A stretch of 64,000 bases of DNA from Bacillota bacterium (GTDB lineage: Bacteria > Bacillota > UBA4882 > UBA8346). Of the stretch, positions 41,414 to 51,550 are shown one piece after another. The DNA is taken from the NCBI GenBank assembly GCA_023392595.1, contig JAEVYU010000064.1:1-64000 (forward strand), given 5' to 3'. Every line of letters starts with the position of its first letter. Position 1 is the stretch's first letter. A model generated the notes under the pieces. It ran no database searches. It was not told the origin of the DNA and worked only from the letters and a program-made list of their open reading frames with translations. Position numbers and translations under genes: made by a program.

Positions 41414-44400
41414 TTATGGATATTTAAGGTATGAATCATCCAAGTCAAATAAATCCCGGATGTCTTCCCAGGTTAAGCGGCCCACCGGATCATCCTGGTT
41501 TTGAATGAGGGAATCAAAAATGACTCTTTTCCGGTCTTGGAGCCGGAGCAATTTTTCCTCCACTGTGCCCAGGGTGATGAGTTTATAAACCATCACTTGA
41601 TTTTGTTGGCCGATCCGGTGCACCCTGTCGGTGGCTTGCTCTTCCACCATGGGGTTCCACCAGGGGTCGGTATGAATGACGGTATCCGCCGCGGTCAAAT
41701 TGATTCCAACGCCGCCGGCTTTTAAACTAATCAAAAAGACGGGTATTTCGGGCGTATTGTTAAAACACTCAATCCGCTCCATCCGGTCGGAAGTTGAACC
41801 ATCCAGGTAAAGATAGTGGATTCCGTGCTCTTCCAATTTAGCCCGGATCAATTGCAGCATCCGTACAAATTGGCTGAAAACCACGATTTTATGCCGGGGC
41901 GGACACTCACCGGCAATCGCTTCCTCAATCAATTCCAGTAAAGCATCGACTTTACCGGATTCAGCCCGGGTGTCCACTTCCGGCAGAACCAAACCGGGAT
42001 GGTCGCATATCTGGCGAAGCTTGGTGAGAGACGATAATACCGTAATCCGGGATTTTTCCAGCCCCGCATGGATGATGGAATGGACGATGGTTTGTTTTAC
42101 TTCATTCAGGATGGCCCGGTATGTATCCTCCTGCAATTGGGACATCAGACATTTCCGGATCACGGTGACTTTCGGTGGCAAATCCGAAAGCACGCTCGCT
42201 TTCTCCCGCCTGAGCATGAAAGGAGCTATTTTTTGCCGTAAAACCGTTAAGGCTTGCGAGCCGGTTTCTTTGGCGGCTTCCATATATTTGGTCTTGAATT
42301 GAATTTGACTTCCCAGATAATCCGGCATGACGAAGTCGAAGAGCGACCATAAATCTTCCAAAGTGTTCTCAATCGGTGTGCCCGTTAAAACCAACCGGAA
42401 CCGGGATCTGATTCTTTTACATTCCCGCGCTCTTTCGGTCCGGTAATTCTTTATTTGTTGCGCTTCATCCAGGATTGTATAATCAAACGGGAAACTGGCC
42501 AGAAATTCAATATCATGGACGAGGATGTCGTAAGTGGTGACGATGATTTCCTGATCAGCGAAGGATTGGCGCAGCGCCTTCCGGCTCTCGGGCGGACCGT
42601 AATAGGCCATGCAGTTCGTTCCCGGATAGAACTTTTCAGTTTCGGCCAACCAGTTGTAAATCAGGCTGCGGGGACAAATTACCAGGGAAGGTCCCTGGCC
42701 GGTGGCGCTTTTAATTAACGTCAATACCTGGACGGTTTTTCCCAGTCCCATATCGTCCGCTAAAATACCGCCGAAATGATATTGGCGCAAAAACCGCAGC
42801 CAGTAAAAACCTTCCTTTTGATAAGGCCGCAGTTCCCCCTGGAATTGATCCGGTAATGGGCAGGGGAGGATGGGGTGGTCATGAGAGATTTCGGTTTCGA
42901 ACTGATTGTAAAGGCCATTGCCAAGGATGGTGATGCCTTGATTTTGCAATAACCGGCGTAAATAGGGCAAATGATAAAATGTTTCCCGGATCGCTCCGTT
43001 TTTTGAGGGATTTTGGTGGACCACCCGCTCCAAAAAATCGATTTTGGAGGTTTCGGCAATATAAAACCATTGCCGGCCGACTTGGATATAGTTCCCGTCG
43101 GCGGTTTTTTTCAGCATCGCCAGGATTTCCTGATGGCTGAAGGTCATCCCGCCCAGATTATAATAGACCTGGAGATCAAACCAGTCGATGTCCGCTTGGA
43201 GGTCCACTTTAACCTGGGGCTCCAAAGTAAGGGGAGTGATTTGAAAGCCTTTGAAAGCATCATCCGGGGTTACTTGCCAGTTGGCGGGCAATTGTTCCAG
43301 GCCGCTGAGGAAGAACTTCAATAAGCGGCCTTTTCCGGAAATTTGCCACTGGCCGTCGGCATATTCAAACTGGTTGCGCTCCAGGAAATGCAGCAATTCT
43401 TCCAGCGGACGGCGGTTGACAATGGACCACTCACCGGGATTGGCGGTTGAACGTTGGTAAAAAAAACTTTCCGTCAAAAGCCGGCGGCATTCTTGTTCTT
43501 GATATATCTGTCCATATATTTTGACCGTGGGATTGCAAAGGATGATGTTTTGAGGTTCGTGGTATGAAAAATCCAGCTCGATCTGGGGTTCGTGGAGCTT
43601 GAGAGTTTGCAGTTGAAAGTCGGGCGCCAGCTCCAATTGAATTTGTTCTCCCAGGCGGGGTAAAATTTCGAAAAGCACTTCCCCGAGTTGCCCGGGTTCA
43701 ACGGCGATTTCAGCAGAGAGATTTTCGAGGCCGCCGGTTTGGATGGGATGGAGCGTATTCCCGGCCATTACGTAATGTAAATCCCGGTTCACCCTCCCCA
43801 GCCCTTGAAACTCATCGAGATTATAATCCAATTGCAAGCGGCTTTCCGAACCATGGACCCGCACCCGGGGTTTCAAGGTTTCGCCCATCTTGAAAAGTTG
43901 TCCTTCGGTATTGAGCGCCCGGTTGTTTTGGATCAGGAACAGGATTAACTGCAGGCTGGCTGTGGACTTCGGCAAGGACATGGTTTGCAGGGCCGGGTCT
44001 TTACTGGAAAAATTGTTTTCCAGGTAATGAAGGATTAAAAAATCGAAGCCGCTCAGGTCGTTGAGAAGAAGGTCCCTCCGGGTGGAGCTGGTATTGACAT
44101 CTCCCAGACATTCGATCAAAGGGGACAGCCAATCCGGGGACTTGCCGCCGGAAGCAAGGGTTAATTCGAAATAATCCCCGGGGCCGCTCAGACCTTTGAT
44201 GGTATAGGTGAGGTCTTTTTGGTCTTTCAAGAAGCTGAGAGATTTTAATTGGTCAATCCCTTGGGGTTTTGACGGCTTGATTTTCGAAGGGTCCAGTGTG
44301 GGAAGATCATGAGCCAAAAATTGATAGATCACGGCCGCGGCATGCTGACAAAGGCGGCTGCTTCCCGAGGTGCAGGAGCAGTAAGCATTGATTTTCAACT

Positions 44401-44587
44401 GGCCGGCGCTTAAATCCAAAGTAACATCCACGCCATATACACTGTTTTCTTTGACAATGGCCTTGAGTTGATATTGGCTATGACGTTTGGTGTGGGAATA
44501 GGATTTAATATGACCGGACCGATAAAGGGAGACGGCTTTTTCAAAAACGTCGTCTCCGGCGCTTGCTTTGAGTTTTTCCATGATCAT
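41414..44587 (-). CDS. SWIM-SNF2 family helicase, copy B
   Basis: A 1057-residue paralogue of the downstream gene, with the same order: SWIM finger (C70, C72, C80, H82), associated region, helicase motifs ADDMGLGKTVQ, LDEAQQIKN, TGTPIENT and the RVHRIGQ/EEK end. The two differ over most of the middle region, so the duplication is old. GGAG precedes ATG 44587, with a second ATG 6 nt on. Both copies probably form one transcript; a TATAAT lies in the short gap before copy A. Confidence 0.93.
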   Translation of the reverse strand: MIMEKLKASAGDDVFEKAVSLYRSGHIKSYSHTKRHSQYQLKAIVKENSVYGVDVTLDLSAGQLKINAYCSCTSGSSRLCQHAAAVIYQFLAHDLPTLDPSKIKPSKPQGIDQLKSLSFLKDQKDLTYTIKGLSGPGDYFELTLASGGKSPDWLSPLIECLGDVNTSSTRRDLLLNDLSGFDFLILHYLENNFSSKDPALQTMSLPKSTASLQLILFLIQNNRALNTEGQLFKMGETLKPRVRVHGSESRLQLDYNLDEFQGLGRVNRDLHYVMAGNTLHPIQTGGLENLSAEIAVEPGQLGEVLFEILPRLGEQIQLELAPDFQLQTLKLHEPQIELDFSYHEPQNIILCNPTVKIYGQIYQEQECRRLLTESFFYQRSTANPGEWSIVNRRPLEELLHFLERNQFEYADGQWQISGKGRLLKFFLSGLEQLPANWQVTPDDAFKGFQITPLTLEPQVKVDLQADIDWFDLQVYYNLGGMTFSHQEILAMLKKTADGNYIQVGRQWFYIAETSKIDFLERVVHQNPSKNGAIRETFYHLPYLRRLLQNQGITILGNGLYNQFETEISHDHPILPCPLPDQFQGELRPYQKEGFYWLRFLRQYHFGGILADDMGLGKTVQVLTLIKSATGQGPSLVICPRSLIYNWLAETEKFYPGTNCMAYYGPPESRKALRQSFADQEIIVTTYDILVHDIEFLASFPFDYTILDEAQQIKNYRTERARECKRIRSRFRLVLTGTPIENTLEDLWSLFDFVMPDYLGSQIQFKTKYMEAAKETGSQALTVLRQKIAPFMLRREKASVLSDLPPKVTVIRKCLMSQLQEDTYRAILNEVKQTIVHSIIHAGLEKSRITVLSSLTKLRQICDHPGLVLPEVDTRAESGKVDALLELIEEAIAGECPPRHKIVVFSQFVRMLQLIRAKLEEHGIHYLYLDGSTSDRMERIECFNNTPEIPVFLISLKAGGVGINLTAADTVIHTDPWWNPMVEEQATDRVHRIGQQNQVMVYKLITLGTVEEKLLRLQDRKRVIFDSLIQNQDDPVGRLTWEDIRDLFDLDDSYLKYP

Positions 44588-44634
44588 GAGAGGATCTCCG
44601 TTTCGCCAGAAAACCCTTGGCTATAGGCCAAGAG

Positions 44635-44677
44635 AAAGCACGGAAGTAAAACCATAAGTTTTTCATTTCCGTGCTTT
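44635..44677 (-). terminator. Terminator after the two-component operon
   Basis: AAAGCACGGAA (44635-44645) and TTCCGTGCTTT (44667-44677) make a perfect 11-bp stem, with T-rich sequence on both sides, so it can act in either direction. It separates the kinase gene from the SNF2 genes. Confidence 0.7.
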
Positions 44678-44758
44678 TTAAAGAATATCATTTTAGATAA
44701 ATCCCGAAAAAATCCTTTTTTTTCATTTGATTCCGGCGCGGGCGAATTGACGGAAGAC

Positions 44759-46231
44759 TCAGGACTCGGTCTCTTGAGGCAATTGGAACCGGAATTCGAC
44801 GCCTCCCGGGACGTTGGCGACTCCATAACCGCCCTGATGTTGTTCGATAATCGCCCGGACGATCGACAATCCCAATCCCGTACCACCGTAAGAACGGGTT
44901 CGGGCCTTGTCGACTTTATAAAAACTGAACCAGATCTTCTCCAGAGCCTCTTCGGGAATGGGGTTCCCCGAGTTAAACAACGTGAATTTGGCTTGACCAT
45001 CCTGAGCCCGCACGGTTACTTTCAAGATCTTTTCACCTTCAATGTGATCCAGGGCATTGTTGATATAATTGACCAACACTTGTTCAATGCGGTAAATGTC
45101 CGCCCAGACGAACACGGCCTCGCTTTTCTCCATTTGAAGGGTGATGCCTTTATCCTTGATCATGAAATGGTATTTGTCCAGAACATCCTCGGTGAGCTGG
45201 GCCAGGTCGAAGCGTTCTTTGTCGAGTTGAAGAAACCCGGAGTCTATCTCCGACAGATCCAATAAATTGCGGACCAATTTATTCATTTTGGTGATTTCGT
45301 CGGTAATCACGTCACAGTAAAAATTTTTATCCGGTTCATTGTCAATCACATTGAGTTTAAGGCCTTCGGCATACCCCTGAATTAAGGCAATCGGGGTCTT
45401 AAGCTCATGGGATACATTGGAGATGAATTCTTTGCGAATCTCATCGACGCGTTTTTGGCGTTCGTTATCCAGTTGGAGTTGGTGGTTTGCTTCCTGAAGG
45501 TCATGAATGGATTTACCCAATTGCTGGGAAAGGGAATTAATGCTCGTTCCCAGCTGGCCGATTTCATCCCCGGTTTTAACCGGGTACATTTTTGAAAAAT
45601 CCAATTTCACCATATTTTGGGCAATGGCATTTAATTTCAGAATGGGTTCGGTAAACCGTTTTGCATAAAATAAGGCGAAAATGCCGCCGATGATGAAGGT
45701 CAGAATTCCGGTCAGTAAGAAAAAGCGGTTGGCTATCGCCACGCTTTGTCTGATTTCCGGGAGCGGGGTTCCCATCCAGAGAAGTTCCCCGTTATGCAAG
45801 GTCGCCGTGAAGTTTAAAAATTCGAAATTCTGATTGCGGTGACCCCGGTCTTTGTCGATATAATAGGCAGGCTTTGACCAATCCGTGGTTCCGTAAATAA
45901 AAGGAGGCACCCGAAATTCATCCGGTTTGGGCTGGGACGGCAACCCGGGCGGTCTGGGTGAAAATACGTATTTGATCCGGAAACTTTTATCGAGGATGAT
46001 GAACATGGTTCCTGAGTCGTGGATCATTTTGTCGATATGGGGCAGAAGGTCATCCGACTTGCCTTGGTAAATTTGATCAATGTAAAGATATTCCCGGTAG
46101 AGAGCTTTTCCCTTTTGAGAAATATGGTACCTGGCCAATAGGTTAAAATTGAGCAATACGGACAATAGCACAAAAAAAATGATTAAAGAGCTGATTCCCC
46201 AAAAGAGTTTGGTCCTAATGGAGTGGGTCAT
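44759..46231 (-). CDS. Sensor histidine kinase
   Basis: A 490-residue membrane kinase: TM1 (about 8-30), a periplasmic sensor of about 135 residues, TM2 (about 165-190), HAMP (about 190-245), the phospho-acceptor NVSHELKTPIALIQGY, the N-box NNALDHI, and GTGLGLSIV. The N-box keeps its Asn. It pairs with the upstream response regulator, which its start overlaps by 17 nt, and is the last gene of the efflux operon. Confidence 0.94.
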   Translation of the reverse strand: MTHSIRTKLFWGISSLIIFFVLLSVLLNFNLLARYHISQKGKALYREYLYIDQIYQGKSDDLLPHIDKMIHDSGTMFIILDKSFRIKYVFSPRPPGLPSQPKPDEFRVPPFIYGTTDWSKPAYYIDKDRGHRNQNFEFLNFTATLHNGELLWMGTPLPEIRQSVAIANRFFLLTGILTFIIGGIFALFYAKRFTEPILKLNAIAQNMVKLDFSKMYPVKTGDEIGQLGTSINSLSQQLGKSIHDLQEANHQLQLDNERQKRVDEIRKEFISNVSHELKTPIALIQGYAEGLKLNVIDNEPDKNFYCDVITDEITKMNKLVRNLLDLSEIDSGFLQLDKERFDLAQLTEDVLDKYHFMIKDKGITLQMEKSEAVFVWADIYRIEQVLVNYINNALDHIEGEKILKVTVRAQDGQAKFTLFNSGNPIPEEALEKIWFSFYKVDKARTRSYGGTGLGLSIVRAIIEQHQGGYGVANVPGGVEFRFQLPQETES

Positions 46232-46916
46232 CTTTGTTCACCTCGAAGCGATAACCAAACCCGCGGACGGTTTGAATATAATCGCCTTTTTTGCCCAATT
46301 TCAGGCGGAGTTTTTTGATATGGGTGTCTACGGTCCGGCTGTCGCCAAAAAAATCAAAGTTCCAGACGGCGTTGAGAATTTGCTCCCTGCTAAGGGCGAC
46401 GCCGGGATTATCTACGAAATATAACAGCAATTCATATTCTTTGGGGCTTAAATCGATGATCCCGCCGTCAATCGAGACATAATGACCGTTTTTATTGATC
46501 TGGAGGCCGTCGAAGTGGAGCAGCGGTTTTTCCTTGCCGGTATCCTCCACCAACCGGAGCAAGGCCTGAACCCTTGCCACCAGGACCGTGGGGCTGAAGG
46601 GCTTGGTGACATATTCATCGGCGCCCAAATCAAAGCCGAATAGTTGATCGGACTCTTCACTCCGGGCGGTAAGCATAATAATCGGCACTTTGGAGGTTTT
46701 CCGGATTTCACGGCACACGGTCCAACCATCCAGCACCGGCATCATCACATCGAGGATCACCAAGGCAATACCCGGATTTTCCGTAAATGAATCCAGGGCT
46801 TTCCGGCCATTTTCGGCTTCGACTACTTGATAACCGGCTTTTTTAAGGAAGTCGCCGATTAATTTGCGCATTCGCTCTTCATCGTCGGCAATCATAATCG
46901 ATTTTTGATTGTTCAT
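46215..46916 (-). CDS. OmpR/PhoB-family response regulator
   Basis: About 233 residues: an N-terminal receiver domain (acidic DDE near residue 10, phosphorylated Asp in VILDVMMP, Lys in VTKPFSP) and a C-terminal winged-helix domain (LSPKEYELLLYF, SREQILNAVW, TVDTHIKKLRLKL). An in-frame ATG at 46925 exists, but AAGGATG fits ATG 46916 better. It lies between the transporter permease and the kinase, so it probably controls the efflux operon. Confidence 0.94.
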   Translation of the reverse strand: MNNQKSIMIADDEERMRKLIGDFLKKAGYQVVEAENGRKALDSFTENPGIALVILDVMMPVLDGWTVCREIRKTSKVPIIMLTARSEESDQLFGFDLGADEYVTKPFSPTVLVARVQALLRLVEDTGKEKPLLHFDGLQINKNGHYVSIDGGIIDLSPKEYELLLYFVDNPGVALSREQILNAVWNFDFFGDSRTVDTHIKKLRLKLGKKGDYIQTVRGFGYRFEVNKDDPLH

Positions 46917-46936
46917 GGTTATCATCCTTGTCTTGA

Positions 46937-48133
46937 TTATTCGTGCCGTAAGGCTTCGATCGGATTTAAGCCTGCCGCTTTATAAGCGGGGTATCCTCCG
47001 AAAAAGAGGCCTACCAGGATTGAGAACCCGAAAGAGATTAGAATGGAAGGCAGGGATACGATGACAGGCCAGCCCGAGAACTTCGAGATAACCAGGGCGC
47101 ACACCCAGCCGAGGGAGATTCCGATGAAACCGCCGGTTAAACTTAAAGCGACTGCTTCGATGAGGAATAATCCCAGGATTTCATTTTTTTGGGCCCCGAT
47201 GGCTTTGCGGATCCCGATTTCCTTAATGCGTTCCGTCACCGAGACCAGCATGATATTCATGATTCCGATGCCCCCTACCAGCAGGGAAACAGCGGCGATA
47301 CCGGCCAGCAGCAGGGTAAAGGTTTTGGTGGTTTCCTGCACCGTCGATAAGATTTCAGCCTGGTTTCTGACGTTAAATTTATCGGTATCTTTGAGCTTTC
47401 TCAACAGAGCGGCGGAAACATCATGATAAACTCCGTCCACATTGGCGGCATCGTCGGCTTGAATGTAAATGGTGCCTAAGTTCTGATTGCCGAAAATTCT
47501 TTGCTGGGCGGTAGTAATCGGGACCATCACCAGGTTGTCGCTGTTGCTGAAGCCGCTCTGGCCTTTTTCCTTCAGCACGCCGATAATCTGAAACCGGACC
47601 ACTCCGACATTGATATCCTGGCCCAAGGGGTCGGAACCGGGGAAAAGTTGTTCCGCAACATACGATCCGATCACCGCCACTCTGCGGCGCCTGCTTACTT
47701 CGGAATCGTCGAAGATTCGGCCCTCGCTGATTTGATAATTGCGCATTTTGAAATAAGGAATGGTACATCCGGTGAGGGTACTGTCCATGCTGTTGGCGCC
47801 GAACCGCAAGGTCATGTTGCTTCTGGCCTCCGGAGCAATCGTCGCAATATGGAAAGAAGAATCTTCAATCGTGGATAGGATGTCGTTGGTTAAGGGTTTG
47901 CCGCCGCCGAAGGAACCGCCGCGGCGGCTGCCCATACCGGGAAAGACCATGATCAGATTGGAACCCATGGCTGTAATGTTGCTGGTGATTTTCTCCTGCG
48001 CGCCCTGGCCCAAGGCAACCATGTCAATCACCGCGGCGACCCCGATGATCACTCCCAGCATGGTCAAAAAAGAGCGGATTTTATTGGCGGATAGGTTTTT
48101 TACAGCCATTAAAACGTTTTCTGAAACTTTCAT
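46937..48133 (-). CDS. MacB-type ABC permease (FtsX fold)
   Basis: A 398-residue permease with an N-terminal membrane segment (about 20-42; SFLTMLGVIIGVAAVI), a large periplasmic domain (about 50-270) and three C-terminal membrane segments, ending NPIEALRHE as is typical. It moves no substrate through the membrane itself but drives periplasmic export with MacA and TolC partners. Its start overlaps the ATPase stop by 4 nt. Confidence 0.92.
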   Translation of the reverse strand: MKVSENVLMAVKNLSANKIRSFLTMLGVIIGVAAVIDMVALGQGAQEKITSNITAMGSNLIMVFPGMGSRRGGSFGGGKPLTNDILSTIEDSSFHIATIAPEARSNMTLRFGANSMDSTLTGCTIPYFKMRNYQISEGRIFDDSEVSRRRRVAVIGSYVAEQLFPGSDPLGQDINVGVVRFQIIGVLKEKGQSGFSNSDNLVMVPITTAQQRIFGNQNLGTIYIQADDAANVDGVYHDVSAALLRKLKDTDKFNVRNQAEILSTVQETTKTFTLLLAGIAAVSLLVGGIGIMNIMLVSVTERIKEIGIRKAIGAQKNEILGLFLIEAVALSLTGGFIGISLGWVCALVISKFSGWPVIVSLPSILISFGFSILVGLFFGGYPAYKAAGLNPIEALRHE

Positions 48134-48837
48134 ATCGTGGCTCCTTTTTGGATGATGCTTTGGTCGATGGCTTCGTCGGAGACGATTTTACCGTCGAAAA
48201 AACGAATAATCCTTTGGGTGTAGGCGGCGATATCATTTTCGTGGGTAACGATGACGATGGTCATTCCCTTGTGGTGTAACTCCTGGAAAATGGCCAGGAT
48301 TTCCACGCTGGATTTGGAGTCCAAATTTCCGGTGGGCTCATCGGCCAGCAACAGTTTGGGGTCATTCACTAAAGCCCGGGCGATGGCCACTCGTTGCTGC
48401 TGCCCGCCGGATAACTCCCGGGGTTTGTGATGAATTCTTTTTTCAAGGCCCATTTTTCGTAAAGATTCCACAGCCCGGGTATGGCGTTCGGTAGCGCCGA
48501 GGCCGGCATAAACCAGAGGCAGCTCCACATTTTGGAGCGCGGTCAGATTGGGTAACAAATTGAAAGACTGGAATACAAATCCCAAATTCCGGTTGCGTAA
48601 GACGGCCTGTTCATATTCGTTCAACTGGGCGACTTCCCGGCGATCCAGGAGATAGGAACCGGATGTGGGCTGATCCAGACACCCGATGATATTCATGGTG
48701 GTGGACTTCCCGGATCCGGAGGGCCCCATGATCGCCACCATTTCCCCTTCATTGACCGTAAAGGAGACGTCATTCAAGGCCCGGACCTCAACATCGCCCA
48801 TTTGGTAGATCTTATAAATGTTTTTAAAGGAAATCAT
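48130..48837 (-). CDS. MacB/LolD-type ABC ATPase
   Basis: A 235-residue single ATPase: Walker A GPSGSGKST, Q-loop VFQSFNLLP, signature LSGGQQQRVAIARAL, Walker B LLLADEPTGNLDS, H-loop VTHE. It works with the downstream FtsX-fold permease (split MacB) and is preceded by the MacA-like adaptor, whose stop is 11 nt upstream. Confidence 0.95.
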   Translation of the reverse strand: MISFKNIYKIYQMGDVEVRALNDVSFTVNEGEMVAIMGPSGSGKSTTMNIIGCLDQPTSGSYLLDRREVAQLNEYEQAVLRNRNLGFVFQSFNLLPNLTALQNVELPLVYAGLGATERHTRAVESLRKMGLEKRIHHKPRELSGGQQQRVAIARALVNDPKLLLADEPTGNLDSKSSVEILAIFQELHHKGMTIVIVTHENDIAAYTQRIIRFFDGKIVSDEAIDQSIIQKGATI

Positions 48838-48848
48838 TTCATTTCACC

Positions 48849-50123
48849 TCACATTGGCGGTGGGCCGCCCATTCCGCCGACGCGGATCCTTCCCCGGGAA
48901 TTGTTATTCGATGAAGCATTGGATGGATTCACCAACTGGGTTTTGGGGACGGCTACCTGATCGCCCTCGGCCAGACCCGATAGGATTTCAACATAGCGTT
49001 CGGATTGAAAGCCCAGGCTTACTTTTTTGGATGTCAAATTTCCTTGCTGGATGACTTTGACGATATTCTCACCGTTAACTTGGGTGATTGCCCGCAGGGG
49101 TATTACCAGCACACCCTGATGAGAATTGACCATGATGGTAACATCCACGGTCATGCCGGATTTTAAAAGGTTGCCTATATTGATGGTGGGCTGCTTCTTA
49201 GCAACCCTCCCCTGCCCGGGAAATTTGGCGTCTTTTTTATTTCCAAAGGCCGGCGGTTTATTGCCGGCTTGCTTTCTATCGGGGGGGCCGGATAGGGGCT
49301 TAATCTGTACTGGAAATGTGACCACGCTGGATGCAGTCTTGCCGGTGCTGCCGAAGGAAGTGACAATCCCCGGTATGACGGTGCGGTTTTCATCGTTTGC
49401 GGTAATGAAAGCCATTTGGCCGACTTTGATTTGACTGATATCGCCCTGATCAACATCGGCTTCGACCCGGATGGCGCTGGCGCCTCCCAGAGTCAAAAGC
49501 GCATCGGTGGTGGCGACTGACTCCGCTTCTTTTACATTAATCCAGGAAACTTCAGCATCAAAGGGCGCTTTAATGATCAGGTTGTTGTTGTTGTCAACCC
49601 CGTTTTTGGTTAATGATTCCACTTTCAAGGTATATTCGCTGACTTGGGCTTCGTATTGCCGGACTGCTTTTTGGGCGCTTTCCAAATCGTCAATGGTGGT
49701 GCCTTGGATTTTATAAAGAGTTTCTTGCCGCTCTAAAGCGTTTTGGGCGACGATTAAATTGTTTTTGGCTTGTTCCAGGGATGACTTGTAACCCGCGGCG
49801 TAATTGATGACATCCGCATCTTTTAATTGCAATATCAGCAGGGGATCTCCCGTGTGAACCGCATCGCCGGGTTTGGCCAGCAACTGTTTGACGGTTGCGC
49901 TATAGGGTGAATAAAGGGCGGCATTTTTTTCGGTGGTAACATCGCCGGTGGCGTCCACTTTTTCACTGAGGTCCATGAGCCGGGCCTCAAACGTGTCATA
50001 GGCGGAAGATTTTGTGGCCTCAGTGATTTTGCGGGAGTGTTGGACTCCAAACCAAACGGCGGCGATGGTCAAAACCAAGATAAGCGCCGCAATAACGGGT
50101 AAATTCTTTCGGTAAATTTTCAT
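48849..50123 (-). CDS. MacA/HlyD-type periplasmic adaptor
   Basis: A 424-residue adaptor with an N-terminal anchor (about 8-27), a lipoyl-like half (KQLLAKPGDAVHTGDPLL), a coiled-coil hairpin (about 105-160), the second lipoyl half (IIKAPFDAEVSWI) and beta-barrel domains. The C-terminus is Gly/Pro-rich (GGMGGPPPM). It would bridge the ABC transporter and the TolC channel. GGAGG lies in the end of the TolC gene, 2 bp upstream. Confidence 0.92.
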   Translation of the reverse strand: MKIYRKNLPVIAALILVLTIAAVWFGVQHSRKITEATKSSAYDTFEARLMDLSEKVDATGDVTTEKNAALYSPYSATVKQLLAKPGDAVHTGDPLLILQLKDADVINYAAGYKSSLEQAKNNLIVAQNALERQETLYKIQGTTIDDLESAQKAVRQYEAQVSEYTLKVESLTKNGVDNNNNLIIKAPFDAEVSWINVKEAESVATTDALLTLGGASAIRVEADVDQGDISQIKVGQMAFITANDENRTVIPGIVTSFGSTGKTASSVVTFPVQIKPLSGPPDRKQAGNKPPAFGNKKDAKFPGQGRVAKKQPTINIGNLLKSGMTVDVTIMVNSHQGVLVIPLRAITQVNGENIVKVIQQGNLTSKKVSLGFQSERYVEILSGLAEGDQVAVPKTQLVNPSNASSNNNSRGRIRVGGMGGPPPM

Positions 50124-50125
50124 GA

Positions 50126-51550
50126 CTATTTTTCCTCCAATACTTTCTGGCGGTCGAAAGGATAAGAATCACCGGTGACTTTTTTCAGCTTTTGCAGGGC
50201 CAATACGTGATCGTATCCGGATTTGAGAGCGCTAATCCTGGCTGTCAGCTCGTTTTGCATCGCTTCGTAATAATCGGAGTAGGTAATGGCGTGCAATTTG
50301 GCTTGAAGGGCTTTAATCTCCAAATCCTTCTGATAATACGTCAAGGCTTTCTGGTCGACCTGGTTTTGTTTGACTGCCAGTTGATAATCGGCTAAGGCTT
50401 GTTGCACTTCCAGCCCGATATCATTCTTATCTTTGTCCAGGGCTAGTTTGGCATTTTCCAGGCTGTACTGATTTTGTTTGGCGGTGTTGGCCGTGGACCC
50501 AAAGTCCAGATTCCAGCTTAATTTTAATGTAAAATAGCGGTTATCGGCGCCGAAGTAACTGGAGCTGCTATTATTCAGGATGTCTCTCTGGGTTGATTGG
50601 CTTGAATCGTCGGTATATGCATCAAGCCAGGAAAAATCGCCGCTCAGGAAGTCGAAACTAAGCCCAAAGGAGTTGTTTTCCCCCCGGTTGTTATAGCCTA
50701 CGGAAACGGTGGGCAATTGGTCATTTTTGGCTTCAGCCCAGGTCCGTTTGGCCTTTTTGATATTGATTTCATCTTTTTGGAGCTCCAGCCTTTTTTGAAG
50801 GGCCCTTTGCCGGAGCAAGGACAGTTCCTGTTCAATTTCCACTCCGTCGGGAGCTTCCTCCGCGATTTGGTAGTTGGATAAATCTTTGACCCCCACTTGA
50901 TTGGCCAGGCTCTGTAAGGCGATTTCCAGGTCGAAGCGGCCTTTTTCCAGGTTAAACTGGGCTTGATTCAGATAATTTTCGATTTTAAGCTGGTCCGGCT
51001 TGGTGATGACCCCCAAACTCAGCTGGGTTTTGGCCAATTCATGGGTGGCCGTGTATTGGTCAACCGCTTTTTGATACTGTTCCACCAGCTTTTGGTTTTT
51101 CAAAACGGTCAGGAAATCGTCATAAGTATTATAGATGACCTGGGCGGCGTCGATTTGCAGTTGAGCCTGGGCGGTCACTTGCTCCCACATGGCCGCTTCA
51201 ATGTCTGTTTCGATTTTTTGACCATAAAGATTGAATTGGGTGGGGATGGTTTCCTGGACCACGATTTGATAGCTTTTTGGATAGGTTTCATTACCAGTGT
51301 TGTATTGGTACTCGCCTTCCACCGTTGCGGTGGGGAAAATATCCAAGGCAGCCTTCTTCACAGCCAGTTTGCTTTTTTCTAAAGTATTGCGATCGGTTTT
51401 GATTGTATAATCGGCTTGGAGGGAAAGTTCGATGGCTTTATTCAAGGTCAAAGTTTCGGTTTGGGCAAAGACGCTCAAACCGGTATCCAGGAAAAGGATA
51501 AGTAAAAGTGAGGCCAATCCGATTCCCTTGAATTTCAACTTATGTTCCAA
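50126..51550 (-). CDS. TolC-family outer-membrane efflux protein
   Basis: About 474 residues with a signal peptide (ends GLSVFAQ) and two repeats of the TolC helical/strand pattern (TLNKAIELSLQ near the N-terminus, then long heptad-rich helices at about 165-330 and 370-450). The frame opens further upstream at an unconvincing start; a TTG at 51550 with TAGGGAT upstream begins just before the signal peptide. It is the first gene of a six-gene operon (tolC, macA, macB ATPase, macB permease, regulator, kinase). A TolC channel needs an outer membrane. Confidence 0.9.
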   Translation of the reverse strand: MEHKLKFKGIGLASLLLILFLDTGLSVFAQTETLTLNKAIELSLQADYTIKTDRNTLEKSKLAVKKAALDIFPTATVEGEYQYNTGNETYPKSYQIVVQETIPTQFNLYGQKIETDIEAAMWEQVTAQAQLQIDAAQVIYNTYDDFLTVLKNQKLVEQYQKAVDQYTATHELAKTQLSLGVITKPDQLKIENYLNQAQFNLEKGRFDLEIALQSLANQVGVKDLSNYQIAEEAPDGVEIEQELSLLRQRALQKRLELQKDEINIKKAKRTWAEAKNDQLPTVSVGYNNRGENNSFGLSFDFLSGDFSWLDAYTDDSSQSTQRDILNNSSSSYFGADNRYFTLKLSWNLDFGSTANTAKQNQYSLENAKLALDKDKNDIGLEVQQALADYQLAVKQNQVDQKALTYYQKDLEIKALQAKLHAITYSDYYEAMQNELTARISALKSGYDHVLALQKLKKVTGDSYPFDRQKVLEEK

